Shown here piece by piece: positions 25,718 through 37,247 of a DNA stretch of 64,000 nucleotides. A program made the position numbers and the translations under genes. The notes below the pieces were generated by a model that saw nothing but the letters and a program-made list of their open reading frames with translations, had not been told where the DNA came from and searched no databases. Each line of letters begins with the position of its first letter. The stretch's first letter is position 1. The DNA lies in the NCBI RefSeq assembly GCF_017562075.2, contig NC_054085.1, positions 31,993,039-32,057,038 on the forward strand, read 5' to 3'. The DNA comes from Anopheles merus (taxonomy: Eukaryota; Arthropoda; Insecta; Diptera; Culicidae).

Positions 25718-27109
25718 TAAAATCATACGACACCGTCACCGTCAGCACAAGATTGAGCACATTAAACAGCAAAACAGAAACCAAATTGTTGCAGCACCAC
25801 TGTCGTTCTTGTGCCGCAAAAAAACTGCTCCTCACTGCTCGGGAAGAAATTGTCTCCCTCTACCCTTTTGCGAGAAAACGGGAACTGCCAATTGACCCAG
25901 TTTTTAAGACGCTTCTTAACACGGACAATAAAAAGCGGCGTTCCTGTGCCTGCGGTCTTAAAATAGAACTCAGGGGCACACATCCCTCTCGCTTTCCTCC
26001 CAGTCGTTCCGAAATGTGGCCTTTGTCGCCGTACGCAAACGCGACACAAAACCGATCGATCATGGATGGATTAGGTTAGGGAAGATTAAAAATACCACAA
26101 TCGTAAAAACCAGGCGCTACCCGCTACGCAGGGGCTTCGCTACAATTTCGTGCAAGCGCCACGCAAACACTTTCACTCGCAAACGAATTTCTTCGAAATT
26201 AATGCGATTAAATTTTAATGGGTCGCCTCAAAACATAAAACTAACATTGACATGATTGTGGGCGAGATAGTTTGCGCGGGCTGGGCAAGGGGTAAATTTT
26301 CGAGGAAATTTCACACCTTGCCCGGTTTCATCTACACGCCACCGACCCGGACCATAAAAGGGAAGGGTGCCCGTGTGCCCTCCATTTCCGGGTCTCCGGA
26401 GCTGGTGGCCCACAGTCAGCAGGTTCAGGAAATGCTCCACTATGGTGTTGGCAGCCGGAAAACGGTAACGGAAATGCCGTTCAAGCTGTTGCACACCCAT
26501 TTTCGGTCGGTCGGCACGGGCAGGGCCACAAAAGCACCACACACACACACACGTACATGCACACAAATGAACTCGGCCACACTTTCCCGCGTCGGGGTGA
26601 GAAATGCCGTAGAGCGCCATAGAAATGCTCAGGTGGTAATTTTAACCTCCGACCAAATCCTTGCCTCACCAGCACCGTGTGCCGGGGGAGCAAGGTGTGT
26701 GCGTGTGTGCGGAAGTAGTTTCCGATATGTTCTTCGTGTTCTTTGGCGTTTCCACCGTTGTACACGAAACACTCGCCGCGCGGTGTGTATGCTTTATTAC
26801 CATGCCCATTAAATGAGGCATAATGGTTAAAGGAGGGATGTATTTGAATCATCATAAAACATTATTATGTGCCAATGTGCTCGTTGCCCTGGAGCGTTGC
26901 TCGTTGAGAGGACACGGGTTTAGCTTTGTGTTAATTTCTGGAAAGTACAATTACACGTGACAGTTTTGTATTTTTTCTTACGAGGTATTTTACTGTTTTG
27001 AAACACAATCAACAGTTTTGGGAACATCTTTAGAATACACAATTATGCAAACGGTGTCAAGAACAGATGCTTCAGTCAGAACAGAAGACGACTGAAATTT
27101 AAATCCAAT

Positions 27110-27122
27110 ACTTCATTGCTAA
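27110..27122. repeat. Target-site duplication, left copy (RTE)
   Basis: ACTTCATTGCTAA, identical to 29300-29312. It marks the 5' insertion junction. Confidence 0.85.
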
Positions 27123-29279
27123 GAAAAACACGGAGAAAACACGCAGCCTCGGCTCAACACGGACTCTCTAAGGGACATTACTGTCCAACAGGAATTCAAA
27201 GCCGCTTTAGACGAGTCTCTACTACCAGAAAACAGATATGAAACTACGAGCGAGAGGTGGAACGCTCTAAAAACAAAAATAATAAACTGTGCAAGAAATA
27301 TACTCCCACCACGTCGTGGCAACACCAAATCTGGCTGGTTCGACGATGAATGCAGACAAGTGACCGAACGTAAGAATACTGCATACCGAGCAATGCAGCA
27401 ACGGCATAGAACGCGGGCATGCGCAGAGGAATATTCACGGCTCAGACGCGAAGAGAAACGAGTTCACCGCTCTAAGAAGCATGCTTTGGAAGAGCAAAAC
27501 ATGCGGGAACTCGAGCAAACCAGAGAGGCGTACGGACCGACACGAAAGTTTTACCAAGCGATAGCAGGTCACCGAAACAACGTGGTACCTAAGGTAACCT
27601 GCTGTCGCAACAAGGATGGAGATCTGGTTAGTAACCAGCCAGAGGTCCTCTCGCGGTGGGCTCAGTACTTTGATGAATTACTCAACGACCAGTTAAACGA
27701 ACAGCTAGATGCGCCACTAGCAGATAGTGTCATGCTACTGCCACCTAGCATAGAAGAAACACGAAAGGCTATCCGTCGGCTGAAAAATAACAAGGCACCC
27801 GGAACCGACGGAATTGCAGCTGAACTGGTCAAGAATGGAGGTGCACGACTAGAAAACGAGATTCATCAAATTGTTACTGAGGTGTGGGATAGCGAATCGA
27901 TGCCTTGTGATTGGAATCTCGGCATCATCTACCCCGTATACAAGAAGGGAGACAGGTTGGACTGCAACAACTACAGGGGTATTACGGTGTTGAATACCGC
28001 CTATAAAATATTCTCCCTGATCCTTCAGGATCGCCTTGTCCCGCACGTCGAAGAGATAGTAGGAAACTATCAAAGAGGATTCCGAAACGGAAAATCAACC
28101 ACTGATCAGATCTTCACCATGCGGCAGATCTTGGAGAAGATGGCTGAATACAAAAACGACACATACCATCTCTTCATAGACTTCAAAGCCGCATACGATA
28201 GCATAGCCAGGGTAAAACTGTACGACGCTATGAGCTCATTTGGAATCCCGGCCAAACTGATAAGGCTAGTTAGAATGACTATGACCAACGTCACATGCCA
28301 GGTGAGGGTGGATGGAAAACTCTCAGGACCTTTTGCTACCACCAAAGGTCTGCGCCAGGGGGACGGGCTTGCCTGTCTCCTATTCAACTTGGCGCTAGAG
28401 AGGGCCATCCGCGACTCGAGGGTGGAGACTACGGGAACCATCTTCTATAAGTCAACCCAGATTCTGGCATACGCTGATGATATAGACATCATTGGTCTGC
28501 GGCTCTCCTATGTAGCAGAAGCCTACCAAGGGATTGAGCAGGCGGCAGAGAGCCTCGGATTGCAGATAAACGAGGCAAAGACCAAACTGATGGTGGCAAC
28601 ATCAGCGGACCTACCAATAAATAATCCGAATCTACGTAGGCGTGACGTACAGATAGGTGAACGCACTTTTGAAGTCGTCCCACAATTCACCTATCTTGGG
28701 TCAAAGGTCAGCAACGACAACAGCATGGAAGCTGAGTTGCGCGCAAGGATGCTGGCTGCCAACCGGTCATTCTACAGCCTGAAAAAGCAGTTTACCTCAA
28801 AGAACCTGTCGCGACGGACGAAGCTGGGACTATATAGTACCTATATAGTACCAGTACTCACATACGCCTCTGAGACATGGACACTGTCCAAATCTGACGA
28901 AACCCTCTTAGCCGCGTTCGAGAGGAAGATGCTCAGAAGGATACTTGGCCCCGTATGTGTGGAAGGACAATGGAGGAGCCGCTATAATGACGAGCTATAC
29001 GAGATGTACGGCGACCTCACTGTCGTACAGCGTATAAAGCTCGCCAGGCTCCGGTGGGCTGGCCATGTTATACGCATGGAAACGGACGACCCAGCCCGTA
29101 AAGTCTTTTTAGGCCGTCCACAAGGACAGAGGAGGCGTGGTAGGCCCAAATTGAGGTGGCAAGATGGCGTGGAGGCGTCCGCCATTAAGGCCGGGATAAC
29201 GGACTGGCAGACGAAGGCGCGAGACCGTGAGCGGTTTCGGACACTCCTGAGGCAGGCCAAGACCGCAAAGCGGTTGTAG
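27123..29279 (+). CDS. RTE-type reverse transcriptase, lacking endonuclease and start codon
   Basis: A continuous frame of 718 codons plus stop, open from the insertion junction. The in-frame codon before it is a stop formed by flanking DNA. Residues about 1-90 are the linker that follows the endonuclease in RTE proteins. Reverse transcriptase motifs follow in order: LKNNKAPGTDGI (from 220), YRGITVLNTAYKIFS, GFRNGKSTTDQIF, FIDFKAAYDS with the first catalytic Asp at 353, GLRQGDGLACLLFN (from 409) and the YADD catalytic box at 450-453. The C-terminal region has YASETWTLSKSD, RLRWAGHVIRM and the basic GRPKLRWQDGV segment near 680. Full RTE proteins are about 1000 residues with an N-terminal APE-like endonuclease, absent here. 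It would copy its own RNA by target-primed reverse transcription, but this copy has no native promoter or initiation site. Family assignment rests on motif recognition; a related clade is possible. Confidence 0.85.
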   Translation, partial: EKHGENTQPRLNTDSLRDITVQQEFKAALDESLLPENRYETTSERWNALKTKIINCARNILPPRRGNTKSGWFDDECRQVTERKNTAYRAMQQRHRTRACAEEYSRLRREEKRVHRSKKHALEEQNMRELEQTREAYGPTRKFYQAIAGHRNNVVPKVTCCRNKDGDLVSNQPEVLSRWAQYFDELLNDQLNEQLDAPLADSVMLLPPSIEETRKAIRRLKNNKAPGTDGIAAELVKNGGARLENEIHQIVTEVWDSESMPCDWNLGIIYPVYKKGDRLDCNNYRGITVLNTAYKIFSLILQDRLVPHVEEIVGNYQRGFRNGKSTTDQIFTMRQILEKMAEYKNDTYHLFIDFKAAYDSIARVKLYDAMSSFGIPAKLIRLVRMTMTNVTCQVRVDGKLSGPFATTKGLRQGDGLACLLFNLALERAIRDSRVETTGTIFYKSTQILAYADDIDIIGLRLSYVAEAYQGIEQAAESLGLQINEAKTKLMVATSADLPINNPNLRRRDVQIGERTFEVVPQFTYLGSKVSNDNSMEAELRARMLAANRSFYSLKKQFTSKNLSRRTKLGLYSTYIVPVLTYASETWTLSKSDETLLAAFERKMLRRILGPVCVEGQWRSRYNDELYEMYGDLTVVQRIKLARLRWAGHVIRMETDDPARKVFLGRPQGQRRRGRPKLRWQDGVEASAIKAGITDWQTKARDRERFRTLLRQAKTAKRL
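28651..28696. repeat. 11-bp perfect inverted repeat inside the RTE coding region
   Basis: AGATAGGTGAA (28651-28661) and TTCACCTATCT (28686-28696) are exact reverse complements with a 24-base loop. In element RNA they could form a hairpin. The arms are also intact in the minus-strand fragment (50281-50291 and 50316-50326). The fragment at 9.33 kb keeps only the 3' arm, its homology beginning inside the 5' arm. Confidence 0.8.
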
Positions 29280-29299
29280 TGCCGGATAAACGAAAAAAA

Positions 29300-29312
29300 A
29301 CTTCATTGCTAA
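29300..29312. repeat. Target-site duplication, right copy (RTE)
   Basis: ACTTCATTGCTAA immediately after the A-run that ends the element, identical to 27110-27122. The first base may belong to the A-run. Confidence 0.85.
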
Positions 29313-30657
29313 AGGGTAAAAATAAACAATCTAGTTTATTTTTAGCTTCAAAATCTTGATATGCTGGAAAAATTTACTGTACTTTTATAATTGTAGCAAA
29401 ATTACAAATTTTAATTTGCCTTAAATGAGCTACACAATCAATCATTCTGCATTTTAAAGGAATGAAAAGATTACATTAAGCATCATTTTTATGGGTTTTT
29501 GTGAATTTCCTTGATTTATGAATATTTTAAATATATGGCGAAAGTTCCCTCCCTTTACAAATCTTGCACGCCGATAGAATATTTCGCTTTGCCTTCATTC
29601 AAACCTAACAATATTTAAATCTTCCAAAAGCTGTTTGCAGTTTTGGTTTTCTATTATCAGAAGTGAACAAGGCTTGCTTCGGCCCCGAATGAAGGGCTAT
29701 CGATGGCTTATCGATTGCTTCATTTACTTATTGATTTTTATATTTATTTATTCAACAAACGATGAGAGTCCAGAACAATTGTTTGAAGGTTTGAGCGTAC
29801 TTTAAAATAGAAACAGATTACATTTGTTTGGCATGTTTTGCGTGTGGTATGACTGTGTTTGAATGAGGTATTGGTGTGTTTGTGTATGGTGTTGTTATTG
29901 TGTATGAAATGATGCTTCAATCTGTAATCGTGTTCACAGTTTCCTAACAGTAACAGTCAGGGCTACATACTAAATGTTTTGTCTCTTTCCAGCCTGTATG
30001 AACTTTTCTTTCACTTTCAATCTCTATAATTTGAAAACTCCCCTTAATAGACAGTCCCAACGGTTCTCAAATAATAAAGAGTTTACTGTAGCTACTAACT
30101 ACGGGTGTCATTTCGGTAGAATCACAGATGTCAAATTGAATATAAAATGTAAAAAAGGAAAATGAATTGTTCATTGGAAAAGAATTGCCTAACATCAAAC
30201 AATTTACAAAACCAACTCTGAACAACCACTTCATAAAATAAACTGCTTCCCACCACTTGCAATTACAAACCACTCGATAGCGCTCGAGCCTGAACAAAGC
30301 CCAGCAAACGATGATGGACAGTGCAAAAATATGAATGTGTAATTTAAAATTTATGTGAAAAGTTCGCAGTGCAGCGATATGCTCGCGTTCATACTCATCC
30401 AGAGAAGGTTAATGCCACCGAACCAACGAGCGATCGAGGAGCATCGTACGCACACGTCAAAGATGCCATCAAAGACGGCCGGGACATGCACGCGTCCATT
30501 CACTAAAAGCAAGTAAACAAAACAAACAAACGAACAGCCCACCCACCAACCCACACACACAAACACTCAAAATAGTCGGCCGCGTTATCAGAATGGATTG
30601 CAAATCAATCTGAAGTGTAGCTGTTTGCGGTCGTTTGGTGTTCTGTTTTTTTTCTTC

Positions 30658-30700
30658 CTCCGAATTCATTCTGCTCCGAATTCATTCTGCTCCGAATTCA
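30658..30700. repeat. 16-bp tandem repeat, 2.7 copies
   Basis: Unit CTCCGAATTCATTCTG repeated exactly at 30658, 30674 and (11 bases) 30690. The copies are identical, indicating recent local duplication by slippage. Confidence 0.9.
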
Positions 30701-32865
30701 AGACAAAGACAGGCACGAGCAACAAAAACAGCGCCCCGTTTTGATTGGCAGCTGTTGAGGGCTGTAGAGGGCGCATTGCTTTTTATCAGCCGGAAATGTG
30801 TGTATGCTGGTGCAAGAGTGCGGATGATTGGGATACCTTCACGACCTCAGTGCGAACAGTGCCACGTTAACACATTTAGCACACACACACCGCTGACAGG
30901 CAGCGCTGTGTTGCAGGGCTATCAGCGTTATCCTTTGGACTGGCATTCGTTTAGATGAGTTCCAACTGGTGGAACAAACAATCGAATCGTCTAGCATTTT
31001 GGCTGCAGGTTTTTAAAACTGAAACCCAATCACCTATCATACTACGATAAAGAGCTGTCAAGGCAGAGGGCAGGAGGCAGTATGTGAGCCAAACAACGAT
31101 ACGTGGCCCTGGTCAGACAGGCCTTGCCCGGCCAGATCATGTGTTTCCTTTTCAATCAAACTGCAATGGTATTGATAGCCATTTTAAACAGTTCAATGGT
31201 GAATAAAACGAAATGTGTGTTGGCATTGTTATATGCAAGCTGTAGTTTCATGCCTGTTTAGTTTAGATGTAGCTTCAAAATCTTTGATTATTGCTATTTT
31301 CAATGCTCAATAGATACTCATTGTTCATAGACAAATGTTGAACCGGCTTCCCACACTGCACATTGTACTGATTTGTTTTATGATTGCGAGTGTTTGATAG
31401 ACATGTGTTGGCAATGTGCTGAGGGCTTGATTTGCGTTTTCGCTCACTTCAAAATGATTGTTTGGAATACTTGAATTTCTTCTTCGAAGACGCTAATGAT
31501 AAGCAATGCTGTCTGTTCGTCTGGTACGTAGTTCAATAATATTTGTAAGCTAACATATTTAATTTGGCTTGATTTAACTCAAACTTTTTTAAGATAATTA
31601 TTATAAATGAGAATATAGATACAAATTTGATTATTCCCTTCCTCTGCATAACATTTGCTTCCTAGTTCAGAAGTAAATAAGTTCAGCAATTGGCACTTTT
31701 TCCAAGCAACGGCGCCACATACCTCTTGTTATTCATTCTTTGTTATTTTTTGTAATCTCATTTATGTTTTCTTTTTTCTTTCTTTTGTTTCATATCTACT
31801 GTTTTTATTCATTACTAACTTTCACTATTTACTCTTTTATTCGGGCTGATTCGCTCTTATAGCTAGCTTATTTTAACCTGTAAACCTGTTCTTATTTTAT
31901 CTTTCTTTTCTAAGCTCTTTTCATCCTATCATTACTTTACTCATCTTACTAATTACACTTGTATTTTGTTGCTTAATTTTTGAAGAATCTGTTTGTTTGT
32001 CTTTTCTATTAATTTTGCACTCACTTACGAGTCACATACTTTTCGCTCTTGTGCCTCTGTGCTACTTAAATTTAGGTTTCAGTCGAGGTCTAAATTTAAT
32101 AAGGCTTTGTTATATGGTTAGGTTTGTAGGAACAATTGACATCAGCGTATCTCATTCATTTGCTTTTGTCAATTTTTGTAATAAAAATACCTGCCGTTTG
32201 GCAAATTTATTGAATGACCGTACTATATTGATTATCTGTGCAGTTATTTTATCATTGAATTTCCTATTTTTTTTTTAATTTAATCACAGGCAAAGACCGT
32301 CCATTTTCATTCAAATTCATTTGTTGAATCATTGTACGGATTTCATGCTAAAAAAAGCCACCTTTTATATCCGCCTATCTCTGAATCCTCATAATTCGCT
32401 TAGCTCCGAATCAGACTCTAAACCTATCATGTCTAAGCTCAACGCAGAAAAATGAGGTGACAAAAAAGTTAATACACTCTATAGCTCATCAGCAAAAAAA
32501 AATAAAACAAGGAAAAATCAGCACACAGCTTTGTTTTAGGAAGGACAATTTATCCCGGCCCGTGCCGGACAGATGGTTGGCGATAAACAGTAAATGGACA
32601 GATGTAATTGAATCGCCGTTTTTTTTTCCTCGAACCATGCCCCATGAGATTGTTTCCCACCCCCTTTGAGCAGCGGCTCGCTGTTTTTTAGCAAGTTCAC
32701 AAGTTCTGTGAGCTGTGCAGCAATTGCTGCTCCGTGCCTTCCGGGTGCGCCGGGCTGCTGAGGAACACGAAGAAAAGACACGGAAACGCGCACGGACGGG
32801 CGCGAGTGGATAATTCTATTCGCACTTGAGCAATGACCTTCGAAAGTTCTGAGTTCGTGGAGAAT

Positions 32866-32874
<9 letters not shown>

Positions 32875-32904
<30 letters not shown>
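32875..32904. repeat. (AG)15 microsatellite
   Basis: Fifteen perfect AG units. Confidence 0.9.
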
Positions 32905-32908
<4 letters not shown>

Positions 32909-33296
32909 ATAAAACGAAAGAAAAATGAAGTATCGTAAAGTCTTTCCGATAATGCATCAAAACACTCACAAAGGCGATGAAGATCCGTGGGGAGTTGCTT
33001 AAAAGCTTACCACGCGCGGTATGAAATGTTTCCAATACGCGAACAAAACGAAACAAAACTGAAAGTGTCCAAAAATGTTCGTCCAAACACACACACACAG
33101 CTCCATTTTTGACGACGAGTTTCGGTTCGGTCGGTTCAGCGTTGGCGTTTTGGGTTTGACAGGCCGGTTTCCTCGATCTCTGCCCTCTCACATTTGCGCT
33201 GTCTGTGGCCTGGCTATATTTAGCCACCTGCCACACAATCGAACCGGTGACGACGTTGAAAATACCATTTCTCATTCGCATTTATTACAATCACAC

Positions 33297-33316
33297 CCGA
33301 TTCGATCCGATTCGAT
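33297..33316. repeat. 10-bp tandem duplication
   Basis: CCGATTCGAT occurs twice in tandem without change. Confidence 0.8.
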
Positions 33317-34666
33317 GTGTGCAACAACAACAACAGCAGCAAAAAACAACCCGTAGATGTTGTATGAAGGGTTCTATTTTGTTCTATTATGTGTTGCTGA
33401 AGGAAACGACCCCTTACTCCACACCCCAGAGAACCCAGACCCATTGGACGGTGGCAGACGGATGGATAAATGGATGAAGCGTGAAATGATTTATCGCACC
33501 GTGTGTCCAGCTCGTCAGCCATTTGCTACGGAACCGAACCGGAAACGGGGGAATGAGCGGCCCCCTGTTGGCTAAACGTCAAATCACTCATCGCCAACGG
33601 GACCAGGGACGAGCACGGAGAATGCAGGAGTGAGAGGAGCGCGAAAAAAAGCGCCACTTGAGCGATCGTGGAGACGAGATTGATTCGCTTATAATTATAA
33701 GTGATTTCCGATCGAGTGTGCTCTGCGCTTCAATAAATTATCAGGCAAACGTCGGCCCTAAGGCGCAGCGTGATTTGTAGCCCGTTGCATGGTGTGTTGG
33801 AGGTCGTCGCAGCAGCACCAGCAGCAACGCAATGTAAGACATTCAAAAGCTACTCTGCCAGCGCAAGTCACAGTCAGCCGGATCGTTTGGAGCGGGTCGG
33901 CAGGCAAAGTTTGTGTTTGTTTTTGCCCTTTTTTACGACTTTCAAGCACGAACCACACCGCGTTCCATGCGCCTTTTCCAGCGTTAATAGGCGCAGGGAG
34001 GGTGTCCCCGCTGAAGCTTACAATTGCGCTTCGATTTGCAGCGGGGCAATGGGTTTGTTTTCTCCCACCGACCTGTCTGAGCGGATATTAACATTTCAAA
34101 GGCAAAGCAATAACGATTTTTCATCCCTTCTTACGTGGCAGCAACAGGTGCAATGGAAACCGCACCAACACGAACACCTCCGTAGCGAGGGGGGAGAGGT
34201 GTCGTGACCTTTTGGGGGTGTGATGAATATTGGAGGGTTTTTGTATTTTTTTTTTTTTGGTTGATTGTTTATTCACTTTTGGAGGAAGGGGCTGCTGTGT
34301 GCGTTCGCAGTCAAACAGTTGACAATTTGCGTTCCCCTGACAAACAAACCCACACGGACCCCCCACAAAACAAACCCAAATGGTCTACATGGCAGCAACG
34401 TATCATACATTATCTGTCGTGCAATGAGAGTGATAAGCATCGTTAAACCGGACGGAAAGGAAAGGTGATTGTTTTCCAAATTAATGGTCCCTCACCCTCC
34501 CACATTAGTCTTCCTGCCACCACCCTCTCGGCTCAACAAAGTCAACAAAACGCGGTGGTAAAAATGGTGCGCGGAGCGCGGTTTTATTGACCCGAACCGA
34601 TCAAACTGAAATAAAACGGAAACACCAGCCGCACGCAAAACCGGTCGGTTCATGAGCGTCGGAGCA

Positions 34667-34667
<1 letters not shown>

Positions 34668-34702
<35 letters not shown>

Positions 34703-34704
34703 GC

Positions 34705-34740
<36 letters not shown>
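34668..34740. repeat. (CT)n interrupted microsatellite
   Basis: About 73 bp of CT repeats with TTT and GC interruptions. On the minus strand it is a GA tract comparable to that at 24.63 kb. Confidence 0.9.
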
Positions 34741-35329
34741 TACTCTCTTGCTTCTTTTGGCGTTCAACGGTTGCGTGATAAGCTGCGCGTGATACCGCGT
34801 CCGCTGGTTTCGATGTTGTTGCGGTAAATTGCGTCAGCGAACCGCACCGAAGATGGAGGATGTTTCCTGGGAGAAAACGGTGGTGGTTTCGCGTTTTATG
34901 AGTTTCAAAAGTTGTAATTGCAGCGGACGTTTATGGAGCGTACGTGTGTAGATTAGGGGATGGTTTTAGCAGTTTGTTCTCTTTCGTTCTCTCACTCGCT
35001 TTCTCCCATTTTGGCGAAAGTCTTTCGTCGAAACTTTTCGCAGGAACGATACATTCTAGAACACATTACTTAGCATATGAGTAACCGGGGAGGAGAAATG
35101 GAGCTTTTTGGTGTTAACTTTTGTTAAACATGCGGTTGTAATTTGAAAGAACATAACACGTTGGAGATTATGGTTGGCTTTTGTGATGATTCTTTTTTCG
35201 AAGGAGCCAATTCCTTCGAGAACTTAAGCCCCACCGAAAAATGCTTGACCAGAAATGGGAGGTCAAATCGAAGCAGCTCCAAATTAATTGTTCAGTTGTT
35301 TTCAACAGAACAGAGTAAATAGGATTAAT

Positions 35330-36033
35330 GGCTGTACAAATAAAAGTTAGTAACATTATGGACTTTGGCCTGCCTTGGTCTAACCGTTTTCATTGTCTTT
35401 CCCACCGAACAAGATGTTTAGAAACTAAGGACCTCGGTACTATTCTTGACTCATCACTCTCCTTCCGTCAACAGTATTCGTACGTCATCGACAAAGCATA
35501 TCGGCAGCTTGGTTTCATTCATCGTCTGACATCTGATTTTAATGACCCTTTCTGTTTAAAACAACTGTTCGTCGCCTTAGTCCGGTCCATACTTGAATTC
35601 AATGTTGTAACATGGTCTCCGCACACTAACAACTGGTCTACAACAAATTGAGCGCATTCAGAAAAAAATTCACAAAAATAGCTATAAGAACCTTACGGTG
35701 GAACATGGACCAGCCTCTAACATATCAAAACAAGACGGTTTCTTCTAGGTTTGCAGTCCTTAGAAAGACGTAGCGAGGTAGCACAAGCAGTTTTTGTAGC
35801 AAAGTCAATTGATTGATACTCCGAGCTTCTTCTTAAGATCAATTTGTACGCCCCTGACCACGCACTACGTCCTCGGAATTTTCTGATCAAAATAGACCGG
35901 GCCCGTACTTACAGCGGAGCTCATGATCCAATTATGTCAATGTGTAAAGCTTTCAATAAGTTCTGCTGCTTTTTGGACTTCAATACTACCGTGGCCACGT
36001 TTACATGTTCATGTCTGTATTCAAATATATAGC
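35330..36033 (+). pseudogene. CR1/T1-like LINE, C-terminal reverse transcriptase fragment
   Basis: An open frame at 35328-35651 contains the post-catalytic region of a CR1/jockey-type reverse transcriptase: KDLGTILDSSLSFRQQYSYV, AYRQLGFIHRLTSDFNDPFC and ALVRSILEFNVVTWSPH. After a frameshift at about 35640 the continuation reads IERIQKKIHK, a LERRSEVAQAVFVAKSID-like helix and LYAPDHALRPRNFL (to about 35890), and ends in a NKFCCFLDFN-type terminus near 35980. This series is the usual C-terminus of Anopheles CR1-clade elements such as T1 and Q. Stops and at least one frameshift make it non-functional. The catalytic YADD region is missing on the 5' side. The 3' limit is uncertain. Confidence 0.7.
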
Positions 36034-37234
36034 AAGTAAGGTTATCTTAAGTTTTATTTTATTTTAAATATTGCAAAGGCCCCAGCGCGCGCCACGCCAT
36101 TATCTTCAATAAATAAATTGTTTGGACTGGCAACGCTGGATCATAGACAAATGACGGCGTAGCGCCTTTTTTTTTGTTTTTTTTTTTGCAAAACTGATCA
36201 CTGACTTCCTTCTTACTACTCTCTAATTTCAAAAATTAACTTCAATGCACTTCGTAGGATACTTAGAATAGAACGTTTTTTAGGAATGGTCCTATTACAC
36301 AAATGACCTCTGTTTACAGCGCTTTCAGCAATCAGTTGAACCTAAACGTACCCTTGAACGAGCTTTTGAATTACTTGAAATATTTTTCTAGCCAGCGGTT
36401 TCAAAGGTTCAACGCATGGCTTAGAGTTTGAACCAATAACAGCTTAAGCGTGTGGATCGCTTAATGCAAACGCATCGTATCGTAGCGTAGTAAAAAGTTA
36501 AAACACTCATTAATAAACATCCAAAGGATGGCTTAATGCTCGGTTTACAAAACATACACAGTAAAGAAATCAATTACCTGCAGCCAATAAGTTGCCAATT
36601 GAAATAGAAACATACACGACTTGGAGCTGCCCTTTGGCTCAAACAATCACATTAGCCTGTAAATAGAATAAACTCCTTCCATTAATGACCTTCCATTAAT
36701 CAAGAGCTTTCAAGCGAGCCTTCAAAATAATTAAAACATTAACTCTACTAATTAATTAATACTTTCACCTGTTCATCTAGCATCAACCACTGCACAGTGC
36801 CAGCGCACTAGCTGCTGGATGTTTCATTGCATCAAACAAGTTTTGTTGTGTCTCCTCCGAAAAAACAACACCCAAGCTACCTGATTTTAGCTGGCTGTCT
36901 CCAGTCCACCGTGCACATCCTCTTCGCTATTTATTCAGCAACATCAATCAGCAGCACCTAATGATTTATTTATTTGAGCAGATTCAATGAGCTGAGACAA
37001 ACAAGCGACCAAGGGGACACATTTCCTAAACAAACAGAGCCCCTTGTTCCACCGGGGACCGGGGTAGAAGGACCTAACACTTGCTCCTACCTGTGTGCGG
37101 TACAGTGTGCAAAGGAAAGCTGTACCAAACGGGCAGTCGGGTTTTCGGGCTTTGGGCCACACTGTACACATTTGCTACGGACGGATTTCTAATTTCTTAA
37201 CACCGAACACCGGACAGTTGGTATAGATCGGTGA

Positions 37235-37247
37235 CCCCCCCCCCCCC
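37235..37247. repeat. C13 homopolymer
   Basis: Thirteen consecutive C. Confidence 0.85.

Larger units (their letters stand above)
23811..27109. other. Non-coding block with long GA repeat
   Basis: AT-rich to about 24.0 kb, then GC-richer with a 78-bp GA repeat, CA-rich runs near 24.97 and 26.54 kb and one perfect CRE. Open frames up to 186 codons at 26.2-26.85 kb overlap on both strands and show no domain. 26.85-27.11 kb is AT-rich and is the insertion target of the long RTE copy. Confidence 0.45.
27123..29299 (+). mobile_element. RTE-clade LINE, 5'-truncated, young insertion
   Basis: A 2177-bp non-LTR retrotransposon bounded by a perfect 13-bp duplication (27110-27122 and 29300-29312). Its left edge lies inside the coding sequence, between the endonuclease and reverse transcriptase domains of an RTE-type polyprotein, so the 5' region and endonuclease are missing. 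The 3' end is very short: the stop at 29277 is followed by about 13 bases (ending GGATAAACG) and an A8 run. The uninterrupted frame and exact duplication suggest a recent insertion. Without its endonuclease and 5' promoter region it should not move by itself. Two degraded relatives are at 9331-9956 and 49850-50328. Confidence 0.9.
29313..35329. other. Non-coding block with simple repeats and a pyrimidine-biased stretch
   Basis: No gene is supported. 29.3-30.3 kb is AT-rich. 30.3-31.1 kb holds a short tandem duplication. 31.65-32.28 kb is strongly T/C-biased on the plus strand with frames that are merely hydrophobic by composition. 32.5-35.1 kb is GC-richer with long AG and CT tracts and overlapping chance frames. 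35.1-35.33 kb is AT-rich and may include more of the LINE relic that follows. Confidence 0.45.

Noticed and set aside
25705..26079. Plus-strand frame of 124 codons with less repetitive composition
   Set aside because: No known domain, comparable frames on the opposite strand, and no splice or transcript context.
26252..26812. Plus-strand frame of 186 codons
   Set aside because: It includes a CA-repeat-encoded Thr-His run, has an equally open opposite strand and no recognisable domain.
32697..33281. Minus-strand frame of 194 codons
   Set aside because: It runs through an AG microsatellite as a Ser-Leu repeat and has no domain.
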